Shown: piece after piece, positions 1 to 12,384 of the stretch
Position numbering within the stretch: the stretch's first letter is position 1
How the letters are laid out: each line of letters starts with the position of its first letter
From: Deinandra increscens subsp. villosa
Taxonomy: Eukaryota > Streptophyta > Magnoliopsida > Asterales > Asteraceae
DNA: 64,000 bases
Reading direction: 5' to 3'
Assembly: GCA_039602395.1 (NCBI GenBank)
Contig: JBCNJP010000023.1
Coordinates: 94,008,030 to 94,072,029, forward strand
The notes under the pieces: generated by a model
Databases searched by the model: none
What the model was told of the DNA's origin: nothing
What the model saw: only the letters and a program-made list of their open reading frames with translations
Made by a program: the position numbers and the translations under genes

Positions 1-665
1 AAACCAATGAAACCGAACCGAAAAAAACAGAACCGAAGAAAAAAAAAACCGAACCGAAAATAATGGTTCGGTTTTTGGTTTCAAGTCTATAAGAACAGAA
101 CCGAACCGTAATAAAAACCGAATCAAACCAAGGGGCAAATGTGTGAATTAACATTTTATGAGGACACATTGTAAATCTTTAAACCGTAATCTATATTTTA
201 AGTTAACACTTAACATTTAAGATAAAAAAATGTCGTAACCATTGTTCCCTTAATTTATATTTTAGGCTAATATTTAATAGTTTACGTCAAGATGTTTATG
301 TTAAAAACTTTTAAATTTAAAATTACTTCGTATCTTCTAAGGTTACACGCTTCACGTGAATATTTTTGTTATTTTTTTTAATTCAATAGTTATGACAGTA
401 CTTAATTTTTACTATTATTTATTTATCTTTTAAGATTAGACATTAAAATTAAATTATATTAACAACGTACCAAATATATATATATATATATATATATAAT
501 ATTTAAAATATATATAAAAAAAAACCGAAACCGAAACCAAGAAAAACCGAACAAAAAAAAAACAAAACCGAACGGTTTTTTTTTTCTTAGGAACCGAAAA
601 CTTCGGTTTCGGTTCGGTTCGAGCCGAAAACCGAACCAAACCGAACCGAACCACGCTCACCCCTA
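1..665. mobile_element. hAT-like non-autonomous element, right part (left end outside window)
   Basis: The stretch is filled with CCGAAC/GGTTCGG-type simple motifs at both ends (1-120 and 525-655) around an AT-rich core. It ends in CTCACCCCTA, the inverse of the TAGGGGTG terminus seen on other elements here. The left terminus is off the window, so the target-site duplication cannot be checked. An AT microsatellite sits at about 474-498. The 68-codon reading frame over the right end is simple-repeat translation and not a gene. The hAT assignment is inferred by analogy with 29175-30079 and 40695-41432. Confidence 0.6.
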
Positions 666-938
666 CTTTCGAGTATCATCCCCGTCTATCCTTAATCATT
701 CTCGAGTACTCTCCTAACTTGGACCGAGTACTCTCAACTCTTCAGTCGACCGACTTGGAAGCACCTAACGATTTGGAAGGGCCTAACGACTTTTATAACC
801 ATGAATATAGGTATATAATTAAATAACCTGAGTACTCAAACGAAATTAAAGCTACATTTATAAATAGAGAATTGAATTCTATTAAAAAAAAGTTTTTATT
901 TTAAGAAATAGAAAGCAATAATATTTCGTCACGTATAA
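666..938. other. AT-rich spacer, nothing recognised
   Basis: No open frame, RNA gene or clear repeat is visible between the hAT-like terminus and the Helitron start. Confidence 0.5.
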
Positions 939-1293
939 TCTATACTACTATTAAACACAAGTTTTTAAAGTACAAATGTTATTTTTTAAAGTGTGTCAAT
1001 AAATCCTATGTGTCAATTTGTGAGATTTTTAAATTAAATAATTCAATAGAAAATTAAATTCTTTTCACATAAAAACTATCTATATATATATTTATTTTTA
1101 AAATAACACAACTTTAATTCATCATATCTCTTTTATTTCTCAACAAAAATTCGATCCGTAAATTGCTTTGGATTCGTGACAGAAAACCCAACAAAACTAT
1201 ATCCATATTGCTTAGGTTTTAATCAACGAATGATGGTGAACAAATCAAAAAACAAAGTCACAGCCTCGGGTATTTACCCGGGTTACTGACTAG
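939..1293 (+). mobile_element. Small non-autonomous Helitron
   Basis: It starts with TCTATACTACTATTAAA, the typical plant Helitron 5' terminus. It ends with CTAG just after a GC-rich hairpin (CGGGTATTTACCCGGG, about 1267-1282). It has no inverted repeats or target-site duplication and sits between an A and a T, as Helitrons do. At 355 bp it has no coding capacity. Confidence 0.75.
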
Positions 1294-1384
1294 TGTCATT
1301 AAAGTAAAGATAAGTAAAGTAGTATTATAGTTATAATGTTTTTTTATTATGGTAATTGTTTTTTCTTTAATTCTAGTTAACATC

Positions 1385-1592
1385 GGGTTTTAGTTGAATT
1401 TCATAAATTGTAATGTGGAGGTCTTGGGTTCAAGTCCCACTTGTAATGAAAAATAAATAAATGGGGTTACAAGCTGTGCCAAGGGGTTTTCTCACTTGTG
1501 GTGAGTTTCCTTCTGATGGGGATTGGAGATGATCGGGTGGGCGGGTAATGCCCCCCGTCAGTGATCCAAATTTGCCGTTCAAAAAAAAAATA
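1385..1592 (+). mobile_element. tRNA-derived SINE, family with GCCGTTCAAAA tail
   Basis: A pol III B-box-like motif (GGGTTCAAGTCCCA, about 1426-1440) is followed by a body containing GATCGGGTGGGCGGG and a 3' end GCCGTTC plus a run of A. The same body and tail recur at 9499, 44640-44935 and 57201. The exact 5' end and the target-site duplication were not resolved. Confidence 0.6.
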
Positions 1593-2389
1593 TATCAAAT
1601 ACTAATTAAAGACGTATAAACATCATTCTTATTATAAAATATTTGCACTAATGTTCATCGCAACATTTTTAAATTCGACTTTAAAATTAAAATCATCATT
1701 TTTTTATTCACGATATTTTGCAACTATAATAACTACATCATTTTTTATTGAAACATTATGTTAGTGTGTTATGTATGTTTTAAACAATGTGTTCGGAATA
1801 GTGAATATGTGTTATTATGTAGAGTGAGTTAGGATATATTATATAGTACGTTAGGTTTGTGTAAATGATATGTTATGTTTGATCGGACATCTTTTACACT
1901 CACAATCTTTTTAATATAACACATAATTAGAATGTGCATTGATTTAGGATGTGTCATGCAGTGAGTTTAGGATATCTTATGCATTGTGTTAGGTTTGTGT
2001 AGACGGTGTATTAGATTTCATCGACCATGTTAGTTCTTAAAACACTTTATTTAATTAAATTAACACACTGGGGAAAAAATAAGAAATTATATTGAACATT
2101 TAAACACTGTGTTCAAAATTCACACATGTTATAAAAATAAAATTATATATTTTTATTTATATATTTATACAACAATATTATGCTAAAATCAAAGAAAAAA
2201 TATTTTTTTTATATAATATTAGTGTATTAAAAATTATTTAAATTTTAGAATATGGTGAAATCCATAAAATGTATTTCATCTTTTAAGTATATTTTATAAT
2301 TCAGTGATGCTTAAACGGTTATATAAATGGACCCTTATGACCTTATATATTAATTAGTCATATTAATTTCTATACACTTTTTTTTGGAT
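1593..2389. other. AT-rich intergenic DNA with weak internal repetition
   Basis: No gene is visible. A motif around GTTAGGTTTGTGTA recurs at about 1850 and 1988 with similar flanks (AGGATATATTAT and AGGATATCTTAT), suggesting a decayed tandem repeat of roughly 140 bp. Confidence 0.4.
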
Positions 2390-2405
2390 AAGTTTCAATA
2401 TGTAG

Positions 2406-2515
2406 TTTTTTTTGAACGGCTAAATTTTTTTATTTTTTGTCACCAATAGGTTTTGAACCCTCACCAATAGGTTTTGAACCCTCACCAATAGAAAGGCTAT
2501 GTCTTATCCAAGACC
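2406..2515 (-). mobile_element. Short SINE with a duplicated B box, 16-bp TSD
   Basis: It is flanked by a perfect 16-bp direct repeat, AAGTTTCAATATGTAG, at 2390-2405 and 2516-2531. On the minus strand it has a tRNA-like head, two tandem copies of GGGTTCAAAACC (B-box-like), and a 3' end GCCGTTCAAAAAA. The long duplication and A-tail are hallmarks of LINE-mediated retroposition. Confidence 0.8.
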
Positions 2516-2531
2516 AAGTTTCAATATGTAG

Positions 2532-4052
2532 TATCCATTAAATAATTTAATCGCTAAAATCTCTTTCTACACTTCGTACATACAAAATCCTTTTTATTAT
2601 AAGTTTACCGTATAAATATATAAAATAAACCTTTATTAAAATACTTTTATAAATAATATATTGGTTGTTATCATTCCTCTTTAAAAATTAAAATGATTAC
2701 TAATAATTTGTACACAATATATAATCCGAATTATTAATTAAAACTACTTTAAATCCGATCTCGTTCAAAACTAGAGGTTAACCGAATAGTCGTTTCCATT
2801 AATCAACAATCGTTTATCAACAAAACCGATTAATTATGAAAATCTGATGTGTCTCAGTTTACACATTAATACAAACGCATGTTCACACATCGATTTCCTA
2901 ATTAACAATTATTTTCCGTTCAAGAACGCTATGTATGTGTCAATTTTGAGAAATGATAGGTTTGAAGAACCGAAGATAACTATGTGACGTTTTATGAAGA
3001 TATTTACAGGCAAAAGAGAAAGAGCAATGAATCAGAGAGCGTAACGCCCCGTTATAAGCATGGTAGGCCGTTAGATGACGTAAGCAGGTGGGGTTTACCT
3101 TAACCCTAATTCGTAACCAAAGACGGCTGGTAACGGGTCATTACCACATAACGTCCGTTATGGCCAATTTTCGCAAACCCTAGCCATGCACTATAAATAT
3201 AACATGTTCACAAGAAGTTTAGGAGTTTAATTCCAGGTGTCACATATGACTAATAGAAGGTATTTTCAGAATTTCAATGCTGATAAACTGTGAAGAGAAG
3301 TACTCACGTGTTGGTTAGAATCATTATTTTTTGTTGAGCAATTACTTTTTATTTTATTATGTTTGTCGTTTGCATGTCTAGAGTTGCTTTTACTTTCGTT
3401 ATGAGTAGCTAAACTTCACTATCATCTTGGTGGAGTTAAAATCTTGCAAAGCAATGATTGTTGCACTGGTTATCTAAGATTTTTTGTTAAAACATTGATT
3501 TGACTGATATTTAGATTTGATGATACATATGCATACTTGATAATAATACTTTTGATGTCTTTGATGTGGTTTTGCTAAGTTATAAGAACTAGCTACTTAT
3601 GTGTCTTGGTATTTCTATCTTTAGGTCATTGGGTTCTGGATTACATTTGACCTAAGGTTAGGCTACGAAGGTGGCTTAGATCATCGAAGATTTTGTGTGT
3701 CCTTAGAAGGTTTTGTGTGTCCATAGGGATCTTACTTACCTTGTTATGTAGGTGATTTAGTAAGCGGTTTCTAGTCTGAGGATTGATTTAGCTTTGGATT
3801 TGGGTCTTGGAGTGTGTGTATATAGCATTCTTAAGTTCTCTAATTGTGAGGGTTGCATTCTTTAACGAGAGTTATCCCATCTAACGTTTCAATATAATTG
3901 TTGTGCTAATTGAGATTAAGTGTGTCTTTAGCAAGAGTCTTAGTCATCTTTAGGAAAGCACCATAGATGGTCAGTTGTGATAGTTATTCATAAGCAAGAG
4001 CATTCGATGTCAGGATGATGTTCGTTACTTTTCTAGGTGTTCATTGCATTTC
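2532..4052. other. Intergenic DNA without recognisable gene
   Basis: There is no substantial open frame. Around 3045-3200 the sequence is less AT-rich, has a TGACGTAAG motif (about 3076) and a TATA-like CTATAAATATAAC (about 3190). This could be a promoter remnant or a decayed LTR; I cannot identify either. Confidence 0.35.
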
Positions 4053-4484
4053 TGTTAGGTTGTTCTTAGTAACTGCGTTCCCTGAGTCCGATAACCCGAT
4101 TCTTACCATCTAGGCTATACTACATAAGATAGGTAAACTTAAATGAATGCATGTGTTAGTCCATTTAGGTGATCTGATAGGTTTATAAATTTAAAGTTGT
4201 TAATGTGCATAAATCCCAATTGAATTATATATGACTCGCATGCATCAAAATCTAAAATTTAAAAATATCAGTTATACGTTAGTTTTTGTCATCTAGCCGA
4301 ACCAACTAGTATGTGTCCAATATTGTAGACTTAGGTTATGAAATCAAAGTAATCTAATGTCATGTATTAAATACTTTTTTTTAAGTTAACTAATTTTATG
4401 TTACTAAAATACCAAATTTCTGTAGTTCTATAAAATATTTGTCTTTGAAATGTGAATAACAATGTTCGAGAAAAACTACTTTTA

Positions 4485-4673
4485 GGGCATGTTTGGGATT
4501 GCTTATAAAAACTGCTTATGGCTTTTGGAGGAGGCAAAAAGACAAAAATACCCCTCCAAAAGCAGCAAAAAGCCACAATGTTATGACTTATTAGCTTTTG
4601 GAGGGGTATTTTGTGTCTTTTTGCCTCCTCCAAAAGCCATAAGCAGTTTTTATAAGCAATCCCAAACATGCCC
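4485..4673. mobile_element. Tourist-like (PIF/Harbinger-type) foldback MITE
   Basis: Long terminal inverted repeats begin GGGCATGTTTGGGATTGC and make a near-perfect foldback. The flanks are TTA on both sides (4482-4484 and 4674-4676). The corresponding position in copy 2 of the array (about 5270) lacks the insertion. The overlapping frames on both strands are products of the palindrome. Confidence 0.8.
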
Positions 4674-5323
4674 TTAAACATTAATATCTTTTAAACCGGG
4701 CAGGTATATGTCACGTCACGTACAATTTATATCAATTAAAAGGACTGAGTCATGAATTGATCGGTTTTGAGTGAATCATGAAAAAACCAAATAAACTATG
4801 GGTAATATGTCAGTAGTAGCTACTTTGATGAACTTTTGTGTTAGGTTGTTCTTAGTAACCGTGTTCGCTGAGTCCGATAACCCGATTCTTACCATCTAGG
4901 CTATACTACATAAGTAGGTAAACTTAAATGAATGCATGTGTTAGTCCATTTAGGTTATCTAATAGGTTTATAAATTTAAAGTTGTTAATGTGCATAAATC
5001 CCAATTGAATTATATATGACTCGCATGCATCAAAATTTAAAATTCAAAAATATCAGATATACGTTAGTTTTTGTCGTGTAGCCGAACCAACTCGTATGTG
5101 TCCAACATTGTAGACTTAGGTTATAAAAATCAAAGTAATTTAGTTTCATGTATTAAATACTTTTTGTTTTGTTTTTGTAAGTTAACTAATTTCATGTAAC
5201 TAAAATACCAAATTTTTATAGTTTAATAAATATTTCTTTGAAATGTGAATAACAATATTCGAGAAAAACTACTTTAAAACATTAATTTCTTTTAAACCGG
5301 GCAGGTAAATGTCACGTCACGTA

Positions 5324-6521
5324 CAATGGCGGACTAATGTTGGTGGGTACGGGTTCGCCCTTCACCCATGAATTTTTTTCGCGGTGTGTTAATTTTCCGA
5401 TTTTTTACGAACCGAACCCCAAGAAATTTTATGAGCGAACCCCATAGAATTTTTACACCGACCCTCAACTTAAAAAAAATAAGTTTTAATTTTTTTAACT
5501 TAATTTATTCAACTTAATTTTTTTACTAACTCAAACCAAACAAGGTTCAAGCACAAAAAAACTTATAGAAAGCCCAAAAAACTTAAAAAAAAAAGGTTAT
5601 TGGGTTTGTGTAATTGTGTGGGTCAGTGGGTTACAACTTACGCATAGGCAAAAGAGCGGGAGAATGTGACAGAGACGAATCAGACGAATAGACGACCGAC
5701 GCTTCAGTTTTCTTGCTGGAATCAAGCCGGAATTTGTGATCCACACGACGACGCTACGTGATTTTGCCGGAATCAATCATCGCAGTCGCACCGCACCACA
5801 CCCCCACACTTGTCTTCTTTTGCGGTTGAAGATTGAAATCTGATAAGAGGTAGGTGTTTAAGCAATTTGTATTATTTTAAGGTTGAAAATTGAAATCGGA
5901 TAAGAGATAGGTGTTTAAGCAATTTTTCTTCTTTTGAGGTTGAAAATCGGATAAGTCATAAGAGGTAGCCAGGTAGGTGCTTTGCTTAAACTATTAAACT
6001 CAATTTATGTTTTTTTTTATTGTTTATTCAATTTATGAATATTACTTGGCAACTCGTTGAACACGTATATGAATATTACTTAGCCACTGAATCATTGTCA
6101 AGTGTGAGAGATACTTTTCTAGAATGAAGATTGTGAAGTCTGATTTGCGTAACCGAATTGGAGATGAAATTTTGAATGATAGTTGTATATGTTATATCGA
6201 GAAGGAGTTGCTTAAAAAGGTGACTACGGATAATATGATTGATAGGTTCCAAAAAATAAAAACCCGTAGGGAGCAAGTTTAAGTGTTTTGTAATTATTTA
6301 AGTTGGGTAATGATGAAGTTTATATAAGTTTTTTAACATTTTTGTCTTGTTTTGTAATATTATTCTCGAATGCCGATTGATCCGTCACCGACCCGAACCG
6401 AATCGGTATAAAAAATTATTTGTATATAGGGTGGACGATAAAAAAAATTGTATAACGATAAAAAAAAATATACTTCGAAAATTTCCGAACCCCATAAGAA
6501 AATTTTCTGGGTTTGCCACTG
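5324..6521 (+). mobile_element. Deleted hAT transposon with 8-bp TSD
   Basis: The 8-bp duplication GTCACGTA lies at 5316-5323 and 6522-6529. The ends are CAATGGCGGAC and the complement of CAGTGGCAAAC, typical of plant hAT elements. Copy 1 of the host repeat has the uninterrupted site. A transposase C-terminal remnant lies inside (6103-6282). The element is too short to be autonomous. Confidence 0.85.
6103..6282 (+). pseudogene. hAT transposase C-terminal remnant (dimerisation region)
   Basis: An open stretch from 6103 to the stop at 6280-6282 reads CERYFSRMKIVKSDLRNRIG and continues about 40 residues. It resembles the SVERSFSRLKLIKTYLRS-type segment near the C-terminus of plant hAT transposases (hAT-C dimerisation domain). 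The catalytic core and BED zinc finger are absent, so no active enzyme is expected. The assignment is by motif memory, supported by the surrounding hAT-type ends and 8-bp target duplication. Confidence 0.7.
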
Positions 6522-7329
6522 GTCACGTACATTTTATATCAATTAAAATGACCGAGTCATGAATTGATCGGTTTTGAGTGAATCATGAAAAAACCAAATA
6601 AACTATGGGTAATATGTCAGTAGTAGCTACTTTGATGAACTTTTTTGTTAGGTTGTTCTTAGTAACTGTGTTCCCTGAGTCCGATAACCCGTTCTTACCA
6701 TCTAGGCTATACTACATAAGATAGGTAAACTTAAATGAATGCATGTGTTAGTCCGTTTAGGTGATCTAATAGGTTTATAAATTTAAAGTTGTTAATGTGC
6801 ATAAATCCCAATTGAATTATAAATGACTCGCATGCATCAAAATCTAATATTCAAAAATATCAGTTATATGTGAGTTTTTGTCGTCTAGCCAAACCAACTC
6901 GTATGTGTCCAACACTGTAGACTTAGGTTATAATAATCAAAGTAATTTAATGTCATGTATTATATACTTTTTTTTTTGTAAGTTAACTAATTTCATGTAA
7001 CTAAAATACCTAAGTTTTATAGTTCTATAAATATTGGTCTTTCAAATGTGAATAACCATATTCGAGAAAAACTACTTTAAAACATTATTTTCTTATAAAC
7101 CGGGCAGGTAAATGTCACGTCACGTACAGTTTATATCAATTAAAAAGACTGAGTCATAAATTGATCGGTTTTGAGTGAATGATGAAAAAAACCAAATAAA
7201 CCATGGGTAATATGTGAGTAGTAGCTACTTTGATGAACTTTTGTGTTAGGTTGTTCATAGTAACTGTGATCCCTGAGTTCGAAAACCTGATTCTTACCGT
7301 CTAGTCTATACTACATAAGATGGTACACT

Positions 7330-9739
7330 TGTGACAATCTGACCCATCGGGGTGAATCTCACAGCGAAAATCGATAAAAACCGGCAAACCGAGAATCACG
7401 TATATATGCATAGTATGTCAATTAAGATATTAGAAAGGTCTAGTAGGCTTAAAACACATCACAAATGTCATATACAAGTTTAAGTCTCGAAACATTGGTG
7501 ATTAACTAAAAACTGATATGTGTTGCGACTTACGTGCGAAATTGTTGCGTGAATATAATTTGTGCAATTGTAAATTGATATATGACATTTTGATACTTGA
7601 TTTTATTGGATTTGATGTAATAAAAATGATGGTAATAAAGGAAACGTCAAAGAATTAAAAACCGTGACCAAAACATCAAAAAACATGAAATGTCAACCAA
7701 AGTCAAAGGAGCTGGTTGACTAGAGTTCTAGGCGTATCCCCTAACTTAAGCCATTGGTTTAGGAGATACGCTAGGATCCCCAATTTTCGGAAATCCCTAA
7801 TTTTTCCACTATTTAAGCACCATTGGCCACCACAACCTCATTTTACAGCTTCCAAACGACCAAAAAAACGCTCTATACCTACTGTTCTAGTGTTCTTGCA
7901 TCAAGATCCTTCATTTTGTTAATTTCCTTTGAAGATCTAAGCCTTATTTCATTTTAGTTTCATCATAAATCATTGTATATTGTTTCTTGTTTGATTCTTG
8001 TTGGATAAGCTTAAAGCTTTGATTTTTATGCTAGATCTAGAATGATTTGTTCATGATATGAAGCTTGCATGCCTAGATCTAGGATTTTTTATAATAAAGT
8101 TTGCATCTTTGAAACAAAAACATGACTTTTATGATGTTGATGATGATCCATGCATAGATCTAGGGTTTGGAAGCTTGCATGCGAGTAAAGGTTCGATTTT
8201 TACGTATGATTCTTATTATGAATGCTTGATAATGATAGATCTAGGGTTTATATGCGATAATTTGCTAACGTTACGTAAGATCTTCGAAGAAAACTTGATT
8301 TTGATGATCATGCATGATAGATCTAGGCTAAAGGTGGTTGATTGATGATAGATCTATGATAAAGTTTCATGATTTGCGTTAAAGGATGCATGACGGGTTA
8401 GAAAGTTGTAAACTTGATAGTTGATTTCATTTAGAATAATTTATTAAATTATTTATGTCGTCATAACGTACGAAACGTAATCGTAGGTCAACATGATGTA
8501 CATGCATGCAATTGCGAACACTTGATATGACTTGAAATATGCTAAACGTGAATTCTTGTGGCTTAACATGTGTTATTAATATGGTCTTGACATGAATCTA
8601 GCTTATACGCGATAAATATGTATTTACTGAAAAAAATTGTTATTTATGTGACGCATGCGTATGAACTTGTAAATGCTTCGCTGCTTTTGTGTGCCTTAGG
8701 TCAAATTATTATGCGTTATACATGTGTACAAGTTGTAAATCTGCTACCTCGGTAAGAATGACAAAACTTTATAGGATCGTTATGTCGATTTTACATCGTA
8801 TGAGCGGGATAACTTGTAGTAAATTGTGACGCATGAATATGTGTCACTATGTAACATGTTATATGTGTTATACGTGTTAGGATAAATATTAGAAAACCTA
8901 AATTGATCACCAATATGTTGTCGAGTCAACTTGTCTATTGTCCGCGTGTAGTCGGGAAGGTCGGTCAACATGGTCAAACACTCACACGGTTACGTGTCCT
9001 AGGTAAAGTCTAAAGAGATTCACTGCATTTTCATCAGTTTGGTTGTTTGGATTACTAGTTTGCACCTAATGTGAGTTCAGGCCCCCACTATTCACTTAAT
9101 ATGCTTTTGGGGGAGAAAACATGTGATAACGATTTCTTCTGAGAAATGCAAACGTTTATTTTATATACTATTTTGTAAGCCATAGATGAAAACATGTTTA
9201 GGGAGTCCTTCCACTAATAACATGTACCATTAGTATCGATATGATTACGGGGAAATGTAAAACAGATCTATTGGGCTTGATTAACCCTGTCCCGGCTGGT
9301 TGCTCTACCCCCAATGCCTTCGGGAGTGGAGAAGGGGTATTATGTTATCCTAATTGTTGGCCATGCTCGGCATTATAGCATGGCTGGAAGGTAAAGTCAT
9401 AAACTGTTAGGAATGGGGACACGAATCATATGGTGTTACAAATAACGTGGACTAGTTATCCCAAGTATATAAAATGCTATTAACCATTTACTTCTCAGTG
9501 ATTGGGTGGGTGGTGTAATGTCCCCGTCAATGATCCAAATTTGTCGTTAAAAAAAACTATTTACTTTTCAGGATGTGTTATTCCTGCATTGGGTATGCCT
9601 CGTCGAGTATAACCCTTTAACTTACTGTTTTGGATAAATGTTATTTATATACTTGCTTAAACTCTGTGAACTCACCAACCCCCGATGACACTTTTACATG
9701 TTTCTTCTCAGGTTCTTAGGAGAGCTAAGGAGCATGTTA
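7330..9739 (+). repeat. LTR-like segment with TATA-type promoter region
   Basis: The segment starts TGTGACA and holds a promoter-like CTATTTAAGCACC (about 7808), followed by C-rich leader-like sequence and an AT-rich stretch with several AGATCTAGG motifs (about 8030-8360). The 68- and 95-codon frames here have no recognisable domains. The end near 9700 (GTGAACTCACCAACC...TTCTCAGG) recurs inverted at about 10075-10000, so related sequence lies in both orientations. Confidence 0.45.
9499..9556 (+). mobile_element. 5'-truncated SINE (3' end only)
   Basis: About 58 bp of the SINE 3' body (GATTGGGTGGGTGG ... GTCGTTAAAAAAA). It is flanked by the imperfect direct repeat CCATTTACTTCTCAG (9484-9498) and CTATTTACTTTTCAG (9557-9571). 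Confidence 0.75.
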
Positions 9740-10130
9740 GGTGTCACACCCCTAAAAATCCATGCGCGGAATGCCACCGCAGGGAGCGTGACAAACCAGG
9801 ATCGCTTTCCATTAGTTACACCAAACGACCAATAATTAATGAAGACGTTTCATATTTCATTAAATTATAATTTCAGAGTTTTGCAAATGCGGCAGCGTAA
9901 ATACAATGAAAACATTAAAGTAAAAACAGTGTCACCCAAGGTGACGTGACTTGACCAAAAACACTAAAAGTGTTTCAAGACTCATGCATGCACTCGTGAT
10001 ACTCGATCATCTACAACCTGAGAATAACATGCTAAAAAGTGTCAACACAAAGGTTGGTGAGTTCACAGGTTTATCAGTTGAAAAATAGTTCAAGTTCAGT
10101 TTAAGATTGATTGTTCAACAACAATCAAGT
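9740..10130. repeat. Left inverted terminus of an internal repeat pair
   Basis: The sequence begins TGTCACACCCCTAAAAATCC. The reverse complement of the insertion's right end (13757 downward) reads TGTCACACCTCTAAAATCC and stays similar for about 60 bp. The segment at 10000-10075 is the inverse of 9668-9712. This is either a foldback DNA element or two related LTRs in opposite orientation; I cannot decide. Confidence 0.5.
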
Positions 10131-11269
10131 TGTAAGAGCATAATCACTAATATATATCAAATAACTAGCTAGGCTATATACATGAAACTTCGCACTTTGA
10201 TGGTCACCGAAGCTAACAGTTGTTTATAGTTTGCCTTGTTGTGTTTGGGACGAATATAACACCCGTTCGATATCCAATCGTGCCAGAGCAACTGGCCCGG
10301 GTGGGGTTTGTCAGACCAAGTAGTACTACAATATATTTCCCGCTATCGTCATTAATACTAAAGGTACCATAAGAAGGACTTTGTTGTATCAGTATGCTAC
10401 AAGTACTTCAAGTGATATATAAAAGTCTAATTATCTCAGTTGTATAAGTCATGCATGTTAATCTTCCCCAACAGGATTAAAAGCAGTAAAATGGGGCCGT
10501 GAAACTCACCTTCGGGTGCACAGCAATTCCAGACAAACAACAACAAGAAGTAGCAAGTAGCGGGTCTTGTGTACTCTACCAAACACCCAACACCTAACGA
10601 GCATATGCACATAAGTGTGTGTTCAATTGAAGACGACTAAGTCTAGACTAACGGTGAAAATAAATAATGTCCAACTATGACATGACGAAGGTTCAATAAA
10701 TCCAAAACGAGTCGAAGGTTGGCATATTGCCAAAATCATAGTAATTGCGAAGGTCGATGAATAGTATATTATCGACTAACAAAATTTGTTCATGAAATCG
10801 AATAATATAATGTGTATATATATTTAAATATATATATTAATCAAATATATAATTATAACAGTAACGTATTCTCAAATGTACATATATGTTTATACATTAT
10901 TTATTTATTTATTTCAATAAATATACAACTCTAATGTTTAGAGGATTTATATCGCCCTTTACGACAAAATACATTATTCGTATGCGTAAATTTTTGTATA
11001 AATATAAGGATTATAGACACGTTCGTTTTATATATATATATTTTTCAAATACGTATATTTATACATTTTTCCAAGTACACATCCCTTATAATTTTGTCAA
11101 AAACCATAATTTTATATAATAATCATATTATACAAACCGACGGGATAAAAACGACGATAGCGATGTCTACGAGGATTGCTACGGTCCAAAATAACATGGA
11201 GAACGATCAATGATGGGTTTTAAGTCAACCAATTTCATAAAACAAAAATAAAAATAAAATAGTAAAAAC
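10131..11269. other. AT-rich interior of composite insertion, no gene seen
   Basis: There is no recognisable protein. The 77-codon frame at 10886-11119 is AT-rich low-complexity sequence. A C/G-richer patch at 10240-10320 is LTR-like but unassigned. Confidence 0.4.
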
Positions 11270-11277
11270 TGGAGATA

Positions 11278-11345
11278 ACCAGGTTTGAACCAATGACCTT
11301 CAGATCAACAAACAGCACCCTAACCAAGGATAGATTTGTTTATAG
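11278..11345 (-). repeat. tRNA-like segment 1
   Basis: On the minus strand this reads like a tRNA-derived promoter: CCTTGGTTAGGGTGC (A-box-like), then about 25 nt later GGTTCAAACCTGG (B-box-like). Cloverleaf pairing is not convincing, so a SINE head or tRNA relic is more likely than a working tRNA. Confidence 0.45.
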
Positions 11346-11415
11346 GTTGAAAAGAAATCCTTATTAACATCAACAACGACGAAAATCAAGTTTTTAAATA
11401 AAACTGTAAAAGTTT

Positions 11416-11492
11416 TATGGTGGTCGGGTTTCGAACCCGTGACCACTGCTATAGAAACAGAGGTCTTAACCACTGGGACAGATCCTGAAGTT
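11416..11492 (-). repeat. tRNA-like segment 2 (Ser/Leu-like arms)
   Basis: The minus strand contains TCCCAGTGGTTAAGACC (close to the A box of Ser/Leu tRNAs) and CGGGTTCGAAACCCG, a perfect T-arm-like hairpin with the B box GGTTCGAAACC. The acceptor stem is not clear. It is probably a tRNA relic or SINE head; a functional tRNA is unlikely. Confidence 0.5.
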
Positions 11493-12376
11493 GTTTTAAA
11501 ACTCGAAAACTAGATAGATCACAAATACGGGTCGGGTGTCAATGTGTGTCATCTTCATCACCCAACCCTAAAACCCATTAGACCTCCATTAAAATCAACA
11601 GAACCTTATGGAGCATGCTCAGAGACATGCGAAAACGTATAAGCACATGAATTCTAGTTGATACCTGGAATCACGACCAAAACGAAGGCTCCAAGGAGGT
11701 TGTTGACAAGGTTTATCGTTCCGCTCCTCCGTGACACGATCTCGAATCTGTGCTCATCGCCCGCCCTTCATTAAGCTTGTTCTTGGCGATAGACATGCGA
11801 AAACGTATAAGCACATGAATTTGTGGGTGTTTGAGATTTGTTATTCATACGAATCATTGAGGTGAAGAAACCGATCGAATAAAAGATGTAAGTGAGCCCT
11901 TTTAACCGGAAACTTGATATCGGGCAGTTACCGGATTTGTAAAGCCATCGTCGTCGGTTTTAATTTTCACTCCTTAAATCGTCTTTCGAAGAATGGCAGA
12001 GATAGTCCCTCATTGATTTACAAAACAGGAACAAGGTTTGGCAAATGACGACGCCAGTCCCTCTTAGTTTAAAAGTGTTAACGGACCGGACTCTAACGAG
12101 GTTAACGGAAGATTTCTTTAACGGTGACTACAGGAGTGTATGTCCAAACATGTCTAACGTATGTCGTTTATAAAATTATAAGTCTCGTTTCGTTGCATAA
12201 AATGATGAATATAATTCATAAATATATATAGTTTTTAAGTTCACATAAAATGATAAATCCTAAATCGTGGCGATACGTTTAAGTTCACATAAAATCATGA
12301 AAAGGCTACGTATAACTACATGATACATTGTCACATAAAATAATAAGTTATAATTTATATATATATATACATATAT
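11493..12376. other. Unassigned interior of composite insertion
   Basis: The phrase GACATGCGAAAACGTATAAG occurs twice (about 11624 and 11792), marking a short direct duplication. No gene is visible. Confidence 0.4.
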
Positions 12377-12384
12377 AAAAGAAT

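Larger units (their letters stand above)
4053..7329 (+). repeat. Tandem array of a ~598-bp noncoding repeat, copies 1-3 and start of copy 4
   Basis: Copies begin near 4053, 4841, 6647 and 7245, each with GTTAGGTTGTTC. After subtracting a 189-bp MITE from copy 1 and a 1198-bp hAT from copy 2 (with their duplicated targets), the spacings are about 596, 600 and 598 bp. Copy 4 breaks at 7329 and resumes at 13758. The repeat has no open frame and its function is unknown. The copies serve as empty-site controls for each other's insertions. Confidence 0.85.

Noticed and set aside
4367..4681. Protein-coding frames on both strands at the MITE
   Set aside because: The same peptide appears on both strands because the element is a near-perfect palindrome.
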